Position numbers and translations under genes: made by a program. From Hymenobacter jejuensis (GTDB taxonomy: Bacteria; Bacteroidota; Bacteroidia; Cytophagales; Hymenobacteraceae): DNA of 64,000 nt. Each line of letters opens with the position of its first letter. Within the stretch, counting starts at the first letter, position 1. The DNA lies in contig NZ_CP040896.1 in assembly GCF_006337165.1 (NCBI RefSeq), positions 4,588,001 through 4,652,000 of the forward strand, given 5' to 3'. Shown one piece after another: positions 42,218 to 51,791 of this stretch. Under the pieces are notes generated by a model. It saw only the letters and a program-made list of their open reading frames with translations, ran no database searches and was not told the origin of the DNA.

Positions 42218-43108
42218 ATGACCAACGTCGCCGTTATCGGCTCGGGTACTATGGGCAACGGCATTGCCCACGTGTTTGCTCAACACGGCTTTGCAGTTGC
42301 CCTCATCGACATCAACCAGCCCGCGCTGGACAAGGCCCTCGGCACCATCGGCAAAAACCTCGATCGGCAGGTAGCCAAAGGCAGCCTCAGCGAAGCCGAC
42401 AAATTGGCTACCATCGGCCGCATCACCACGTTTACGTCCATTGCCGATGGCGTGCGCAAAGCAGAATTGGTAGTCGAAGCCGCCACGGAAAATGTAGATC
42501 TGAAGCTGCAAATCTTCCGCGACCTCGACCAGCACGCGCCACAGGAGGCGATTTTGGCATCCAACACGTCGTCTATTTCCATTACCAAAATTGCCGCCGT
42601 TACGAAGCGCACCGACAAGGTTATTGGCATGCACTTTATGAACCCGGTGCCGGTGATGAAGCTGGTAGAAGTGATCCGCGGCTACGCCACCTCCGACCCA
42701 GTGACGGCGCGCATCATGGAGATTTCGCGGCAACTGGGCAAAACGCCCACAGAAGTCAATGATTATCCGGGGTTTGTGGCCAACCGCATCCTGATGCCGA
42801 TGATCAACGAGGCCATTTATAGCCTGTTTGAAGGCGTGGCCGGCGTGGAAGAAATTGACACGGTGATGAAGTTGGGAATGGCTCACCCCATGGGCCCGCT
42901 GCAACTGGCCGACTTTATCGGGCTAGACGTGTGCTTGGCCATCCTGCGCGTGCTGCACGACGGGTTGGGTAACCCCAAATACGCTCCTTGCCCGTTGCTG
43001 GTGAACATGGTCATGGCGGGCCGGCTGGGCAGTAAGTCGGGCGAAGGCTTTTACTCCTGGACGCACGGCACCAAGGAGTTGGTCGTGGCAGAACGGTTCA
43101 GGAAATAA
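42218..43108 (+). CDS. 3-hydroxybutyryl-CoA (3-hydroxyacyl-CoA) dehydrogenase
   Basis: 296 residues from ATG 42218 (MTNVAVIGSGTMGNGIAHVF). The Rossmann motif GSGTMGNG binds NAD. The core has SNTSSISITKIA, HFMNPVPVMKLVEVI (His of the catalytic His-Glu pair), and NRILMPMINEAI. Length and absence of a crotonase domain fit the monofunctional 3HBD (hbd/FadB2) type, used in fatty-acid oxidation or butanoate/PHB metabolism. The frame upstream to 42128 is rejected. Confidence 0.93.
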   Translation: MTNVAVIGSGTMGNGIAHVFAQHGFAVALIDINQPALDKALGTIGKNLDRQVAKGSLSEADKLATIGRITTFTSIADGVRKAELVVEAATENVDLKLQIFRDLDQHAPQEAILASNTSSISITKIAAVTKRTDKVIGMHFMNPVPVMKLVEVIRGYATSDPVTARIMEISRQLGKTPTEVNDYPGFVANRILMPMINEAIYSLFEGVAGVEEIDTVMKLGMAHPMGPLQLADFIGLDVCLAILRVLHDGLGNPKYAPCPLLVNMVMAGRLGSKSGEGFYSWTHGTKELVVAERFRK

Positions 43109-43128
43109 AGCCCTGCTCTCACCGCTAG

Positions 43129-43164
43129 AAAAAGCCCCCGCCTTCTCAAGATGCCGGGGCTTTT
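43129..43164 (+). terminator. Terminator of the dehydrogenase gene
   Basis: AAAAAGCCCC-x-G / C-x-GGGGCTTTT with a central loop, 21 nt after the stop. Confidence 0.8.
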
Positions 43165-43385
43165 GTGCGCTGTCTCCACGGTGCACTTAACGCCCAGAAA
43201 TGCTGTTTATAAACTTGTCTCTGTAGGGCAAATCCTGCAATCTACGGGGCGTCACGGAGCTCGTGGCAAAACATTTAGGCGGCTCTCTTTGTGAATACGT
43301 ACTACGTTCTGGCCTTACTGTTCAGCTGCAAGGGCCAATGTAGTGGTTGCCTAATACCTAATTGAATCTCAAGCATCTATAAAAC

Positions 43386-43928
43386 ATGGAACAAGCAACA
43401 TTTGGGGCCGGCTGCTTTTGGTGCGTCGAGGCAGTTTTTCAGAACCTCAACGGCGTGGAGAAAGTAGTGTCGGGCTATACCGGCGGACGCATCGCCAACC
43501 CCACCTACAAGGAAGTATGCAGCGGCCTGACGGGCCACAACGAGGTCGCCCAGATCACGTTTGACCCGGCCGTCATCAGCTTTGAGGAGTTGTTGGAAGT
43601 GTTCTGGAAAACCCACGACCCTACCTCGCTCAACCGGCAAGGCAACGACGTGGGTACGCAGTACCGCTCCGGCATTTATTACCACAACGACGAGCAGCGC
43701 CGCATCGCCGAAGAGTACAAGCAAAAACTCAACGACGCGCACGCTTTCGAAAAGCCCATCGTAACGGAAATCCTGCCCCTAACGGCATTCTATCCGGCCG
43801 AGGACTATCATCAGAATTACTTCAACCAGAATGGCAACCAGCCTTATTGCCAGTTTGTGGTAAAACCCAAAGTCGACAAGGTGCGGCAGGTATTTGGCGA
43901 AAAGCTTAAAGCCACCGCCAAATCATAA
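43386..43928 (+). CDS. msrA: Peptide methionine sulfoxide reductase A
   Basis: 180 residues. Catalytic motif GAGCFWC with Cys10 and Cys13. YTGG and NPTYKEVCSGLTGHNEVAQI match MsrA; HDPTSLNRQGNDVGTQYRSG with Tyr and Asp, and YHQNYF near the C-terminus, are conserved. It reduces methionine-S-sulfoxide. The substitution GHNE for the usual GHAE is a minor oddity. Single-domain (no MsrB fusion). Confidence 0.95.
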   Translation: MEQATFGAGCFWCVEAVFQNLNGVEKVVSGYTGGRIANPTYKEVCSGLTGHNEVAQITFDPAVISFEELLEVFWKTHDPTSLNRQGNDVGTQYRSGIYYHNDEQRRIAEEYKQKLNDAHAFEKPIVTEILPLTAFYPAEDYHQNYFNQNGNQPYCQFVVKPKVDKVRQVFGEKLKATAKS

Positions 43929-43951
43929 GTACTTGCTAATCAATTATTTAT

Positions 43952-43987
43952 AAAAGCCGTTTCGCTTAACTGCGAAACGGCTTTTTT
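43952..43987 (+). terminator. Terminator of msrA
   Basis: AAAAGCCGTTTCGC / GCGAAACGGCTTTT, perfect 14-bp stem and T-run. It is preceded by CAATTATTTATA, a half-copy of the AT-rich palindrome. Confidence 0.9.
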
Positions 43988-44101
43988 GTGCGTTGCATCG
44001 ACATGTTAAGAGTAATTTCGGCATTGGCCACAACGTAGCTCGACCTAACCAAATCGCTGGTTTCGAGTAGAAGCGATACCACGCATATTTCTACGACTGG
44101 C

Positions 44102-45025
44102 ATGGGCAAATACGTTATTATCATTCACGGAGGCGCTGTTCAAACCGATCCCTCGACCATTCCGCCCGAGAAGGAAGCCAAGCTGAAGGCAGGGCTGGCG
44201 CAAGCGCTGCACGCCGGCTGGGAAATTCTGCACAAAGGCGGCAGCGCACTGGATGCGGTGGAGGCTGCGGTGCGCGCCATGGAGGACAACGAAGATTTCA
44301 ATGCCGGCCGCGGCGGGATGTTTACCCTCAACGGGGAAGTCGAAACGGAAGCCTCTATCATGGACGGTGCCACCTTACAAGGCGGCGCCGTGAGCTGCGT
44401 TAAGCTGGTAAAAAACCCCATTAGCCTGGCGCGGGCGGTGATGGAAAAATGCAAGCATACCTTTCTGACGGCCGAAGGAGCCCAGGAATTTGCGCTGGCC
44501 CAAGGGCTGCCGTTGGAAGCGCCTCACTACTTCAAAACCGAGCCGCAGCGCCAAGAATGGATGGAAATCCTGCAAGAGCAAGCGGTAGAGCACGCCGACC
44601 GCCACGACACGGTCGGGGCCGTGGCTTTGGATCAGGAAGGGAACTTGGCCGTGGCTACTTCAACCGGCGGCATCGAAGGCAAGCTCAAGGGCCGCGTCGG
44701 CGATAGCTGCATTTACGGCGGTGGCACCTACGCCAACAACGAAGTGTGCGCGGCCTCGTGCACCGGCGACGGCGAAATCATCATGCTCGGCGCGTTAGCC
44801 CATGAGGTGTACGCCCTGTGCAAATACAAAGACCTACCCATTGCAGAGGCCGTCCGGGAAGCAATCAGTATGTACGCCGACAAGCTGGAAGGCGACCGCG
44901 GCATCATCGCCCTCGACCCGCAAGGCAACTTCGCCCTAGAATCGAACACCAACGTCATGCGCCGCGCTTACCGCATCAATGATGAAGAGCCGTTCGTGGA
45001 CATTTGGATGGATAAGAAGGCCTGA
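44102..45025 (+). CDS. Isoaspartyl peptidase / type-2 L-asparaginase
   Basis: 307 residues. Ntn hydrolase that self-cleaves before a Thr: HDTVGAVA with Thr170 as the new N-terminal nucleophile. Upstream IIHGGAVQTD and DAVEAAVRAMEDN, then FNAGRGGMFT, are typical; downstream STGGIEGKLKGRVGDSCIYG has Gly-Gly and the binding Arg/Asp. This is the plant-type (IaaA) family that hydrolyses beta-aspartyl dipeptides and asparagine. No signal peptide, thus cytoplasmic. ATG at 44102. Confidence 0.93.
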   Translation: MGKYVIIIHGGAVQTDPSTIPPEKEAKLKAGLAQALHAGWEILHKGGSALDAVEAAVRAMEDNEDFNAGRGGMFTLNGEVETEASIMDGATLQGGAVSCVKLVKNPISLARAVMEKCKHTFLTAEGAQEFALAQGLPLEAPHYFKTEPQRQEWMEILQEQAVEHADRHDTVGAVALDQEGNLAVATSTGGIEGKLKGRVGDSCIYGGGTYANNEVCAASCTGDGEIIMLGALAHEVYALCKYKDLPIAEAVREAISMYADKLEGDRGIIALDPQGNFALESNTNVMRRAYRINDEEPFVDIWMDKKA

Positions 45026-45064
45026 ACCCCAGGCCCAGCGGGATTTTAGGCCAACTTCAACTCA

Positions 45065-45096
45065 TTCATATAATTATCTTATAATCAGTTATTTAA
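45065..45096. repeat. Degenerate copy of AT-rich intergenic palindrome
   Basis: TTCATATAATTATCTTATAA then TCAGTTATTTA; related to the TTGATTATCAA family but imperfect. It lies between a stop codon and the terminator at 45097. Confidence 0.45.
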
Positions 45097-45130
45097 CAAA
45101 AAAGCCCTTGCTTGCGCAAAGGCTTTTTTG
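45097..45130. terminator. Bidirectional terminator (asparaginase / dapD)
   Basis: CAAAAAAGCC-x-TTG / CAA-x-GGCTTTTTTG between convergent genes. Confidence 0.88.
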
Positions 45131-45186
45131 TTAGGCTGAACAGACTGCAAATTTCTCGAAATCGAAAATCCATTCGAATTCGTGGA

Positions 45187-46011
45187 TCAGACCGAAACGT
45201 TGTATTCCCGCAAGGCATCATTCAACGAAGTCTTCAAATCGGTGCTGGGCTTGCGCTGACCGATGATCAGGGCGCAGGGCACATGATATTCGCCGGCCGG
45301 GAACTGCTTGGGCAAGCTACCCGGAATGACTACCGAACGCGCGGGTACGTAACCGCGGTATTCTTTTGGCTCTGAACCCGTTACATCGATGATGCGGGTG
45401 CTGCCGGTAATGGTTACGCCGGCACCAATTACCGCTTCTTTGCCCACGCGGCACCCTTCCACCAAAATGCTACGGGAGCCGATAAAAGCGCCGTCTTCGA
45501 TGATAACGGGCGCCGCCTGCACAGGCTCTAGTACGCCGCCCAAGCCTACGCCGCCGCTCAGGTGCACCCCCGAACCTACTTGGGCGCACGAGCCCACCGT
45601 AGCCCACGTATCGACCATCGTGCCCTCTCCTACCCAAGCGCCAATGTTCACGTAGCTGGGCATCATGATAACGCCGGGGGCCAAGTATGCGCCATAGCGG
45701 GCCGTAGCCGGTGGCACCACGCGGACGCCTTGTGCTTCGTAACCGGTCTTGAGGCGCATTTTGTCGCGGTACTCAAAGGGCTTCAGCTCAATGGTTTCCA
45801 TCTGCTGAATGGGGAAATAGAGGATGACGGCTTTCTTCACCCAGTCATTTACTTTCCACTCGTCGGCGTCGGTGGCGCCGGGTTCGGCTACGCGGAGGCG
45901 GCCTTTGTCGAGCTCTTCAATGACGGCGTGAATGGCGTCGGTGGTGGCGGCTTGTTGCAGCAGGCTGCGGTCGGCCCAGGCAGCTTCGATGGTAGCTTGC
46001 AGGTTGTTCAT
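45187..46011 (-). CDS. dapD: Tetrahydrodipicolinate N-succinyltransferase
   Basis: 274 residues from ATG 46011 (MNNLQATIEAAWADRS). A left-handed beta-helix acyltransferase of the diaminopimelate/lysine pathway. The hexapeptide repeats run through YVNIGAWVGEGTMVDTWATV, GSCAQVGSGVHLSGGVGLGG and FIGSRSILVEGCRVG. The C-terminal part has PARSVVIPGSLPKQFP. Length fits DapD (274 in E. coli). It supplies meso-DAP for peptidoglycan. ATG 46029 is six codons upstream and less likely. Confidence 0.96.
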   Translation of the reverse strand: MNNLQATIEAAWADRSLLQQAATTDAIHAVIEELDKGRLRVAEPGATDADEWKVNDWVKKAVILYFPIQQMETIELKPFEYRDKMRLKTGYEAQGVRVVPPATARYGAYLAPGVIMMPSYVNIGAWVGEGTMVDTWATVGSCAQVGSGVHLSGGVGLGGVLEPVQAAPVIIEDGAFIGSRSILVEGCRVGKEAVIGAGVTITGSTRIIDVTGSEPKEYRGYVPARSVVIPGSLPKQFPAGEYHVPCALIIGQRKPSTDLKTSLNDALREYNVSV

Positions 46012-46164
46012 GGCAACTGTATTCGGCAAAATGTGAGGAGCAAAACTAGCACGTTTTCGCTCGGAGTTGCTAGACTAGGGCAGCATCCAAATAAGAGAGT
46101 ATAGACGGACGTAGCGCAGCAAGGAGGGCACTGCGAAGGTTCCGCATTTGGAAGTAGCAACCAC

Positions 46165-46200
46165 AAAAAAGCCCCAAGCACAGGGCTTGAGGCTTTTTTT
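46165..46200 (-). terminator. Terminator of the SusC/SusD operon
   Basis: AAAAAAGCC-x-CAAGC / GCTTG-x-GGCTTTTTT, downstream of the minus-strand lipoprotein gene ending at 46227. Confidence 0.85.
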
Positions 46201-46226
46201 TAAGTTTCGTCAATACGTAGTTAGAC

Positions 46227-46787
46227 TCAGCTCACCACGCGAACGCGCACGGCAGGCGAAACCAGCTGCTGGCCGTCTTCTAGGGTAAGCACGAAGTAAA
46301 ACTGCAGTTGGTTGGGGTTGGTGGGGTCAGTGGCCACAGTGGCCGGCACTAACCCGGTAACGGTATTGCCTACGCGTTTGGTAAAGGCCGTGTAGGTAGC
46401 CAAATCAGATGTGAAAGTGATCTGGTTGGAGCCATTGCCGGCAATCGGCGTCAGGGTTTTGGTAGTGGCGTTGTAGTTGTAAGCCGAGGCATCGATGCCT
46501 AGATACGCCAAACCACTGGTTCCCACAGTTATCCTGCTGATTTCCTTGATCTTACCCTTATTGGCAGGTATTTCCAAAACGATTTTGAACGTGCCCGCCC
46601 CGTTGTTGTAAGGCGCCGTCACGATGGCATACCGTTCAAAAAATTCTTGGTTGGCAACTGTGACCGGTATGTCGGCTACGCTGTCTTCCAGCGGTGACAA
46701 GCTGTTGTCGCCGTAGTCCTTTTTACAGGAAATCACGCCCAGCGAGAGCAGCATAAGCATCAGAAAATGTATGAGTTGCTTTTTCAT
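46227..46787 (-). CDS. Lipoprotein downstream of SusD
   Basis: 186 residues, leader MKKQLIHFLMLMLLSLGVIS then CKKDYGDN (lipobox ISC). It has beta-rich repeats typical of surface lipoproteins; no catalytic motif. The pattern 'AYNYNATTKTLTPIAG' and ending RVRVVS indicates Ig-like strands. It is the third gene of the SusC/D operon, in the position of SusE/SusF-like glycan or peptide binders. Confidence 0.77.
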   Translation of the reverse strand: MKKQLIHFLMLMLLSLGVISCKKDYGDNSLSPLEDSVADIPVTVANQEFFERYAIVTAPYNNGAGTFKIVLEIPANKGKIKEISRITVGTSGLAYLGIDASAYNYNATTKTLTPIAGNGSNQITFTSDLATYTAFTKRVGNTVTGLVPATVATDPTNPNQLQFYFVLTLEDGQQLVSPAVRVRVVS

Positions 46788-46822
46788 CTAGGTAGCACAA
46801 GTTGAAGTACAAAAATCACGAC

Positions 46823-48346
46823 CTACTTGGTGGCCCACCATACCGGCACCGTAGTGAGCGGCTGCGGCGTGGGAATGTTCTGCGAGTTGGCCGCAATTTC
46901 CGCGTTTGGGTAATACAGACGCGACGGGATCTCCGTGGGGCTTTCCGAGCTGGCATTGGTAGCGAGCGGTAACCGCGGGAAGCCCGTGCGCCGATAATCG
47001 TTATAGGCCTCGTAGCCGTTGCCAACCCAGGCAATCCATTTCTGGGTGATGATCTGGTTGAGCTTGCGCGTGTCGGAGCCAGCCAGGGTCACAATCTTGG
47101 GGTTGTCGGCGAAGTACTTGGTGATATCCGCAGCGGCGACGCCTGCTTTGGTCATAGAGGCAGTGATTCCTTCTTGAAAGTACCGCTGGGCGTTGACGTT
47201 ATCTTGCAGCGACAGGTAATATTCGGCCAGAATAAAGGCTCGCTGGAAGTTCGTTACAATCCGCACCGGGGCTTCGCCGCTAGCTCCTACCACGTAGGGT
47301 GCGTAGCGTGAGCGATTGGTGCGAATGGGAGCTGCCGCCGGGTTACCGTTTACGAAGCCCGTAAAAAAGCCGAAGGGAGTAGACGTGGCCGTGGTGTTGG
47401 TGGGAGCAGCTACGGGCCCGGGCGTAGAAGTGAAAAACAAAGGCAAACGAGGGTCTTTGTTCACGTTCAACGAATCCAGAAAACGCTGACTCAGCATCTG
47501 ATCATCAGGGCGCGTTACATAGTTGTAGGCATAGAAAGGATTTTGGTTGCCTACTGTAGTACCGAAAGCCACCTGAAAATCTTCGGCGTTTGACGAGATA
47601 TAAGCCGTGGCGCCTTTCGCTAGCACTTCTGCAATTACTTTATTGGCAAACGCCGGATCCTTCTTGCTGATGGTGTTGGCGAACTTTAGCAGCAACGTAT
47701 TGCCGAACTTTTTCCAGTTGGCGATCACTCCTTTGTAGATCACGTCATCAGCAGCCGGCTTCAGTACGCTGGCCTTGTCCAAATCGGCCAAGCCTTCGCG
47801 CACCAGGTCAAAGAGGCTTTGGATGCCCAGTGAGGAGTTGCCTTCATAGATATCCTGCTGCTTGTCGAAACGCGGTTGTAGGTTTCCGCTCTGGCCTTGT
47901 AGGGCTTGCGAGTAAGGAATGTCGCCCCATAAGTCGGTGGTAAAGGCAAAGTTGTACGCCTTCAGCAACTTAGCAATGCCAGCGTACTGCGGGCTGGCTT
48001 CTTGGGTGGCAATGATGATCTGCTGCGAATTGGTTAGGGCACCGCCGTAGAGCTCTAGGTTCCATTGGTTGTCGTAGTTGCCCCGCAGCAAGTAGGTGTC
48101 GTAGCTTCGGGGTTGGTTTGCGATGCCCGCCGTGTGCTGGATCAGCAGCTCGGTTACCCGTCCCAGATCGTTGCCAACGGCAAAGCCCGTTGTGATTTCA
48201 GCACCCGTGAGCAGGACAGAAGGCGGCACTACCAAAGGGCGGTTGGGATCGGTATTTACATCCAGGAATTCATCCTTTTTACACGCCACCGCAGCCAACG
48301 CCAGCACAGCGCCCAAGCAGTATCGGATTATAAGTAATTGCTTCAT
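46823..48346 (-). CDS. SusD/RagB-family nutrient-binding outer-membrane lipoprotein
   Basis: 507 residues. Leader CLGAVLALAAVACKKDEFLD with the lipobox VAC. The mature part matches the SusD-like (SusD_2) group: DVNTDPNRPLVVPPSVLLTG and a helical TPR-type core (FAFTTDLWGDIPYSQALQGQ). The C-terminal region NQIITQKWIAWVGNGYEAYN is diagnostic. Works as the lid over the SusC barrel, delivering ligand. It follows SusC by 21 nt on the minus strand. Confidence 0.92.
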   Translation of the reverse strand: MKQLLIIRYCLGAVLALAAVACKKDEFLDVNTDPNRPLVVPPSVLLTGAEITTGFAVGNDLGRVTELLIQHTAGIANQPRSYDTYLLRGNYDNQWNLELYGGALTNSQQIIIATQEASPQYAGIAKLLKAYNFAFTTDLWGDIPYSQALQGQSGNLQPRFDKQQDIYEGNSSLGIQSLFDLVREGLADLDKASVLKPAADDVIYKGVIANWKKFGNTLLLKFANTISKKDPAFANKVIAEVLAKGATAYISSNAEDFQVAFGTTVGNQNPFYAYNYVTRPDDQMLSQRFLDSLNVNKDPRLPLFFTSTPGPVAAPTNTTATSTPFGFFTGFVNGNPAAAPIRTNRSRYAPYVVGASGEAPVRIVTNFQRAFILAEYYLSLQDNVNAQRYFQEGITASMTKAGVAAADITKYFADNPKIVTLAGSDTRKLNQIITQKWIAWVGNGYEAYNDYRRTGFPRLPLATNASSESPTEIPSRLYYPNAEIAANSQNIPTPQPLTTVPVWWATK

Positions 48347-48367
48347 ATATCGTTGATTGACAATTCA

Positions 48368-51300
48368 TTAGAAAGTAAACCGAATGTTGGCGCCGTACGT
48401 GCGGGCATTTGGCGGACCTTGTAGATCCAGGCCGCGAATGTTGCCGGCACCTTGCGTGTTCAGCTCGGGGTCAAAATTGGCGTTGGGCGCGTAGTAGAAC
48501 AGATTGCGCCCCGTCAGCGACACGCCGATTTGGCCAAACGGCAAGTTCGTTAGCAAGCTTTTCGGCAAGTCATACCCCAGCGACACTTCACGCAAACGGT
48601 ACACCGTAGCATCGTACACGTTCAGGTCACTTTGCAAACCAAACGCCTGCCAATAGCTCTGGGCGTCAATCTGAATGTTGTTGGGCCGGTAGGTACCGTC
48701 GCCGTTGGCAATTACGCCCGGAATGATGCGGGGCAGTTCCCGGTTCTTGCCCGTTTCGGCCAGCGCCCCCGCCGATCGGTAGAAGCCATTGGTGAACGAC
48801 AGCACATCGCCTCCTTGACGCGTATCAACTAAGAAAGAAAAGTTGATGCCGCGATACGAGAAGGTATTGGTGATGCCGCCCTGCCATTTGATGTTGGGGT
48901 TGGCAATTACTTCATTCTGGATATCAGCTACAAACAAGCCCGTACGGCCGTCGATGATGTATTGTCCGTCGGGCGTGCGAGCTTTTTTACCGCCTACAAT
49001 CACGCCGTAGGGCTGGCCCTCCACGATGAACGGTAAGCTGCCGATAAAACCAGAGCCGTTGATGCGCGCGCGGGTGATGCCCGGTGCCAAGCGCACCACT
49101 TTGTTGCGGTTGCGGGTGTAGTTTGCCGTCACATCCCAGCGGAAGTTATCGGTGCGGAAGGGAGTAATGGTCATCAACCCTTCAAATCCTTTGTTGTCGA
49201 GGCGGCCTACGTTGTCGTAGTGCTGGGTGAAGCCTGACGTAGCAGGCACCGTAACCGGCACAATTTGGTTGTCGCTGATGGAATAATAGTAAGTCAGGTC
49301 AAACGTCAGGCGGTTGTTGAAGAAGCCTAAGTTCACACCGCCCTCATAGGACCTGGTAAATTCCGGCTTCAAGTTGGGGTTGCCCAGAATGGTGCTGATG
49401 GCAAAGCCACCGGCCCCGTTGAGCGGGAAGCTAACGCTGGCTACGTTGTTACCGACCGAAGTCACGTTGTAGTAAGTCTCCAACGCATACGGATCGGCGT
49501 CGCGGCCCACCTTGGCAATGTTGGCGCGAATCTTACCGTACGAGAAGAAGTCGTTGGAAATCTTAAACGCATCGGAGAACACAAACCCTGCGGTAGCCGA
49601 GGGGAAGAAATAGGTATTCTTTTTCTTGGGCAATGTCGACGATTGGTCAATGCGGCCCGTCACGTCCACGAAGAGGTAATTGTTGTAGGCCAGAGACAGC
49701 TGGGTGTAATAACCGAGCAGGCGCTGGAGCGAGGAAGTTTCCCGGGTACCATTCGAAAATACAGCCCCTACGGAAGTGTTCTCAAACCCTGGCACCAAAA
49801 TGTTATCTGCCTGCGCACTGATGGTCTGGAAACGGCGCTGGTTGATGTTCTGGCCCAGTAACAAATTGGCACTGAGCCCATTAACCAATACCCGCTCTTT
49901 CTTCAACGTAATGAGCAAGTCTCCGTTAATTTCGCTGCGGAAGATGGATTGATCAAGCACCTGCCCCGTGGGAAGACGCGCGGCCCCGACGGCATACACC
50001 TGCTTACGACGGTCGGTGTACGTATCCAGACCGGCGCGGTAGGCTACGTTCAGCCACGGAGCAAACTCGTAGCTCAAGTTGGCCACGTTGATAAAGCGCG
50101 TCAGGTTACTTGTGGTTGGGTTGTTGGCGAGGTTCCACCGGGGGTTGTCAAGGCCCGAGAAGAACACGCTGCGGTTCGTAACCGGATCAGCATACGGAAG
50201 CCCCATCAGATCGTAGCTGCGCGGCACGCTCACCAGCGTACCAAAAGCGCTGCTGCCGTTGCCCACCAGCGGCCCTAATTGATTGGTAGATATCAAGTTA
50301 ACCGAAGCACCGGCTTTGAGCTTGTTGAGCAATGTGGTGTTGCCGCCGATTTGCACGCTGGTCCGTTTCAGCGTGGCAAAGTCCGTGATGCCTTTCTGGG
50401 AAGTGTTGTTGACGTTGAGACTGAAGTTCTGGTCTTTGTTTCCCCCTGCCAGGTTCACGCCATTCGTAATGAGGTGGCCAAGCTGAAAATAATCCTTGAT
50501 GTTGTTGGGATAGGCTTGGTACGGGATGGGCGTGCCATCAGGCCGCTTCAACGCCCCTATTCCGTTTACGACCGTTGGGGTAGTGCCAAACCGCGGTCCC
50601 CAGGAGTTGGTCGTGCCTGAGTTGATATCTCCGTTGGCCGTGGTCAATACGCCGAACGTACCCTGGCCGTAGTCGTTTTGGAACTTGGGCAGGCCATATA
50701 CTTGCTGCACGCTATAGCCGGAATTGACGGTTACTTCCAGCTTTTTGTTTAGGTTCCGGCCCGATTTGGTGGTGATGATGATGGCACCCGAGGCAGCCCG
50801 CGAACCATACAAAGCCGCCGCCGCCGGGCCTTTCAGCACGTTGATGCTTTCGATGTTGTTGGGGTCGATGTCCAAGGCGCGGTTAGAGGTTTGGGCGGCG
50901 CCTAGGGTACCCAATGTTGTGCCGTTGGTTACGTCCAAGGAGTTGCTGATCGGAATCCCATCGACCACAAACAACGGCTGGTTGCTGCCCTGCAACGACG
51001 TGATGCCGCGGATGTTGATGTTGGTCGAGGAGCCCGGCAGACCGCTGGCACTGGTGATGTTTACGCCCGAAACCTTGCCGGCCAGTGCATTCAGCACGTT
51101 GGGTTCCGACCGCTGGGCAATTTCATCGCCTTTGATCTGCTGCTGGGTAGTGTTTACTTCCCGAATATCCCGCTCGATGCCCAGCGCCGTTACCACTACT
51201 TCTTTCAGCTGCTTCGTATCCGAAGCCAGCGCCAGGTTAATCTGCGATTCGCTGCCTATCGCCCGCTCGACCGTGGTATAGCCGATCGAGCTGAATACGA

Positions 51301-51514
51301 GCGTGCCTCCTGAGGCCGGAACACTGAGCGTGTACGTACCGTCGGCGCCCGTTGAGATGCCGTTCGTAGTGCCTTTCACCAATACCGTTACACCGGGCAA
51401 ACCTTCCCCGGATTGGGCATCAGTCACCTTCCCAGATACGCTTCTGTTCTGGGCCGTCACCTGCTGAAGCAGCGTGACCATGAGTAGTATACTCATGAGT
51501 AAAAATCTTTTCAT
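48368..51514 (-). CDS. SusC/RagA-family TonB-dependent outer-membrane transporter
   Basis: 1048 residues. Signal peptide MKRFLLMSILLMVTLLQQVT, then a carboxypeptidase-regulatory-like domain (RSVSGKVTDAQSGEGLPGVT). Plug region NVLNALAGKVSGVNI, then NINIRGITSLQGSNQPLFVV and DPNNIESINVLKGPAAAALY, is diagnostic of SusC. A 22-strand barrel follows and ends in the aromatic strand YGANIRFTF. It imports oligomers with SusD using TonB. Substrate is unknown: no glycoside hydrolase, sulfatase, protease or sensor is next to it. First gene of a three-gene minus-strand operon. Confidence 0.95.
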   Translation of the reverse strand: MKRFLLMSILLMVTLLQQVTAQNRSVSGKVTDAQSGEGLPGVTVLVKGTTNGISTGADGTYTLSVPASGGTLVFSSIGYTTVERAIGSESQINLALASDTKQLKEVVVTALGIERDIREVNTTQQQIKGDEIAQRSEPNVLNALAGKVSGVNITSASGLPGSSTNINIRGITSLQGSNQPLFVVDGIPISNSLDVTNGTTLGTLGAAQTSNRALDIDPNNIESINVLKGPAAAALYGSRAASGAIIITTKSGRNLNKKLEVTVNSGYSVQQVYGLPKFQNDYGQGTFGVLTTANGDINSGTTNSWGPRFGTTPTVVNGIGALKRPDGTPIPYQAYPNNIKDYFQLGHLITNGVNLAGGNKDQNFSLNVNNTSQKGITDFATLKRTSVQIGGNTTLLNKLKAGASVNLISTNQLGPLVGNGSSAFGTLVSVPRSYDLMGLPYADPVTNRSVFFSGLDNPRWNLANNPTTSNLTRFINVANLSYEFAPWLNVAYRAGLDTYTDRRKQVYAVGAARLPTGQVLDQSIFRSEINGDLLITLKKERVLVNGLSANLLLGQNINQRRFQTISAQADNILVPGFENTSVGAVFSNGTRETSSLQRLLGYYTQLSLAYNNYLFVDVTGRIDQSSTLPKKKNTYFFPSATAGFVFSDAFKISNDFFSYGKIRANIAKVGRDADPYALETYYNVTSVGNNVASVSFPLNGAGGFAISTILGNPNLKPEFTRSYEGGVNLGFFNNRLTFDLTYYYSISDNQIVPVTVPATSGFTQHYDNVGRLDNKGFEGLMTITPFRTDNFRWDVTANYTRNRNKVVRLAPGITRARINGSGFIGSLPFIVEGQPYGVIVGGKKARTPDGQYIIDGRTGLFVADIQNEVIANPNIKWQGGITNTFSYRGINFSFLVDTRQGGDVLSFTNGFYRSAGALAETGKNRELPRIIPGVIANGDGTYRPNNIQIDAQSYWQAFGLQSDLNVYDATVYRLREVSLGYDLPKSLLTNLPFGQIGVSLTGRNLFYYAPNANFDPELNTQGAGNIRGLDLQGPPNARTYGANIRFTF

Positions 51515-51791
51515 GCAGAAGTGAATGAAGTTGAAAAATGAGCAAAATGAACAAGGCTAAATCTCAAGCTAGAAGGAAATTTTTTCTCAAAAAAGTAAAA
51601 CCTGCAACTTTTCACAAGTCTCTGAATTCATACACCCACACGGGCTATAATGTTATGTTTTAAGCAGATATGTTTTTCAAGTCGAAGCTCCGCCGTTGAA
51701 ACGCCTGTCAGAAATAGCTAATGCTTTTCGCTGCTTTTTGCGCCGGCCAACTCCTGTGTAAGTATAAAAACCGGCATCTTTGGCTCCACCA

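Noticed and set aside
41950..42762. 270-residue plus-strand frame overlapping the 3-hydroxyacyl-CoA dehydrogenase
   Set aside because: Its second half is the dehydrogenase sequence read in the wrong frame; the Rossmann gene starting at 42218 explains this DNA.
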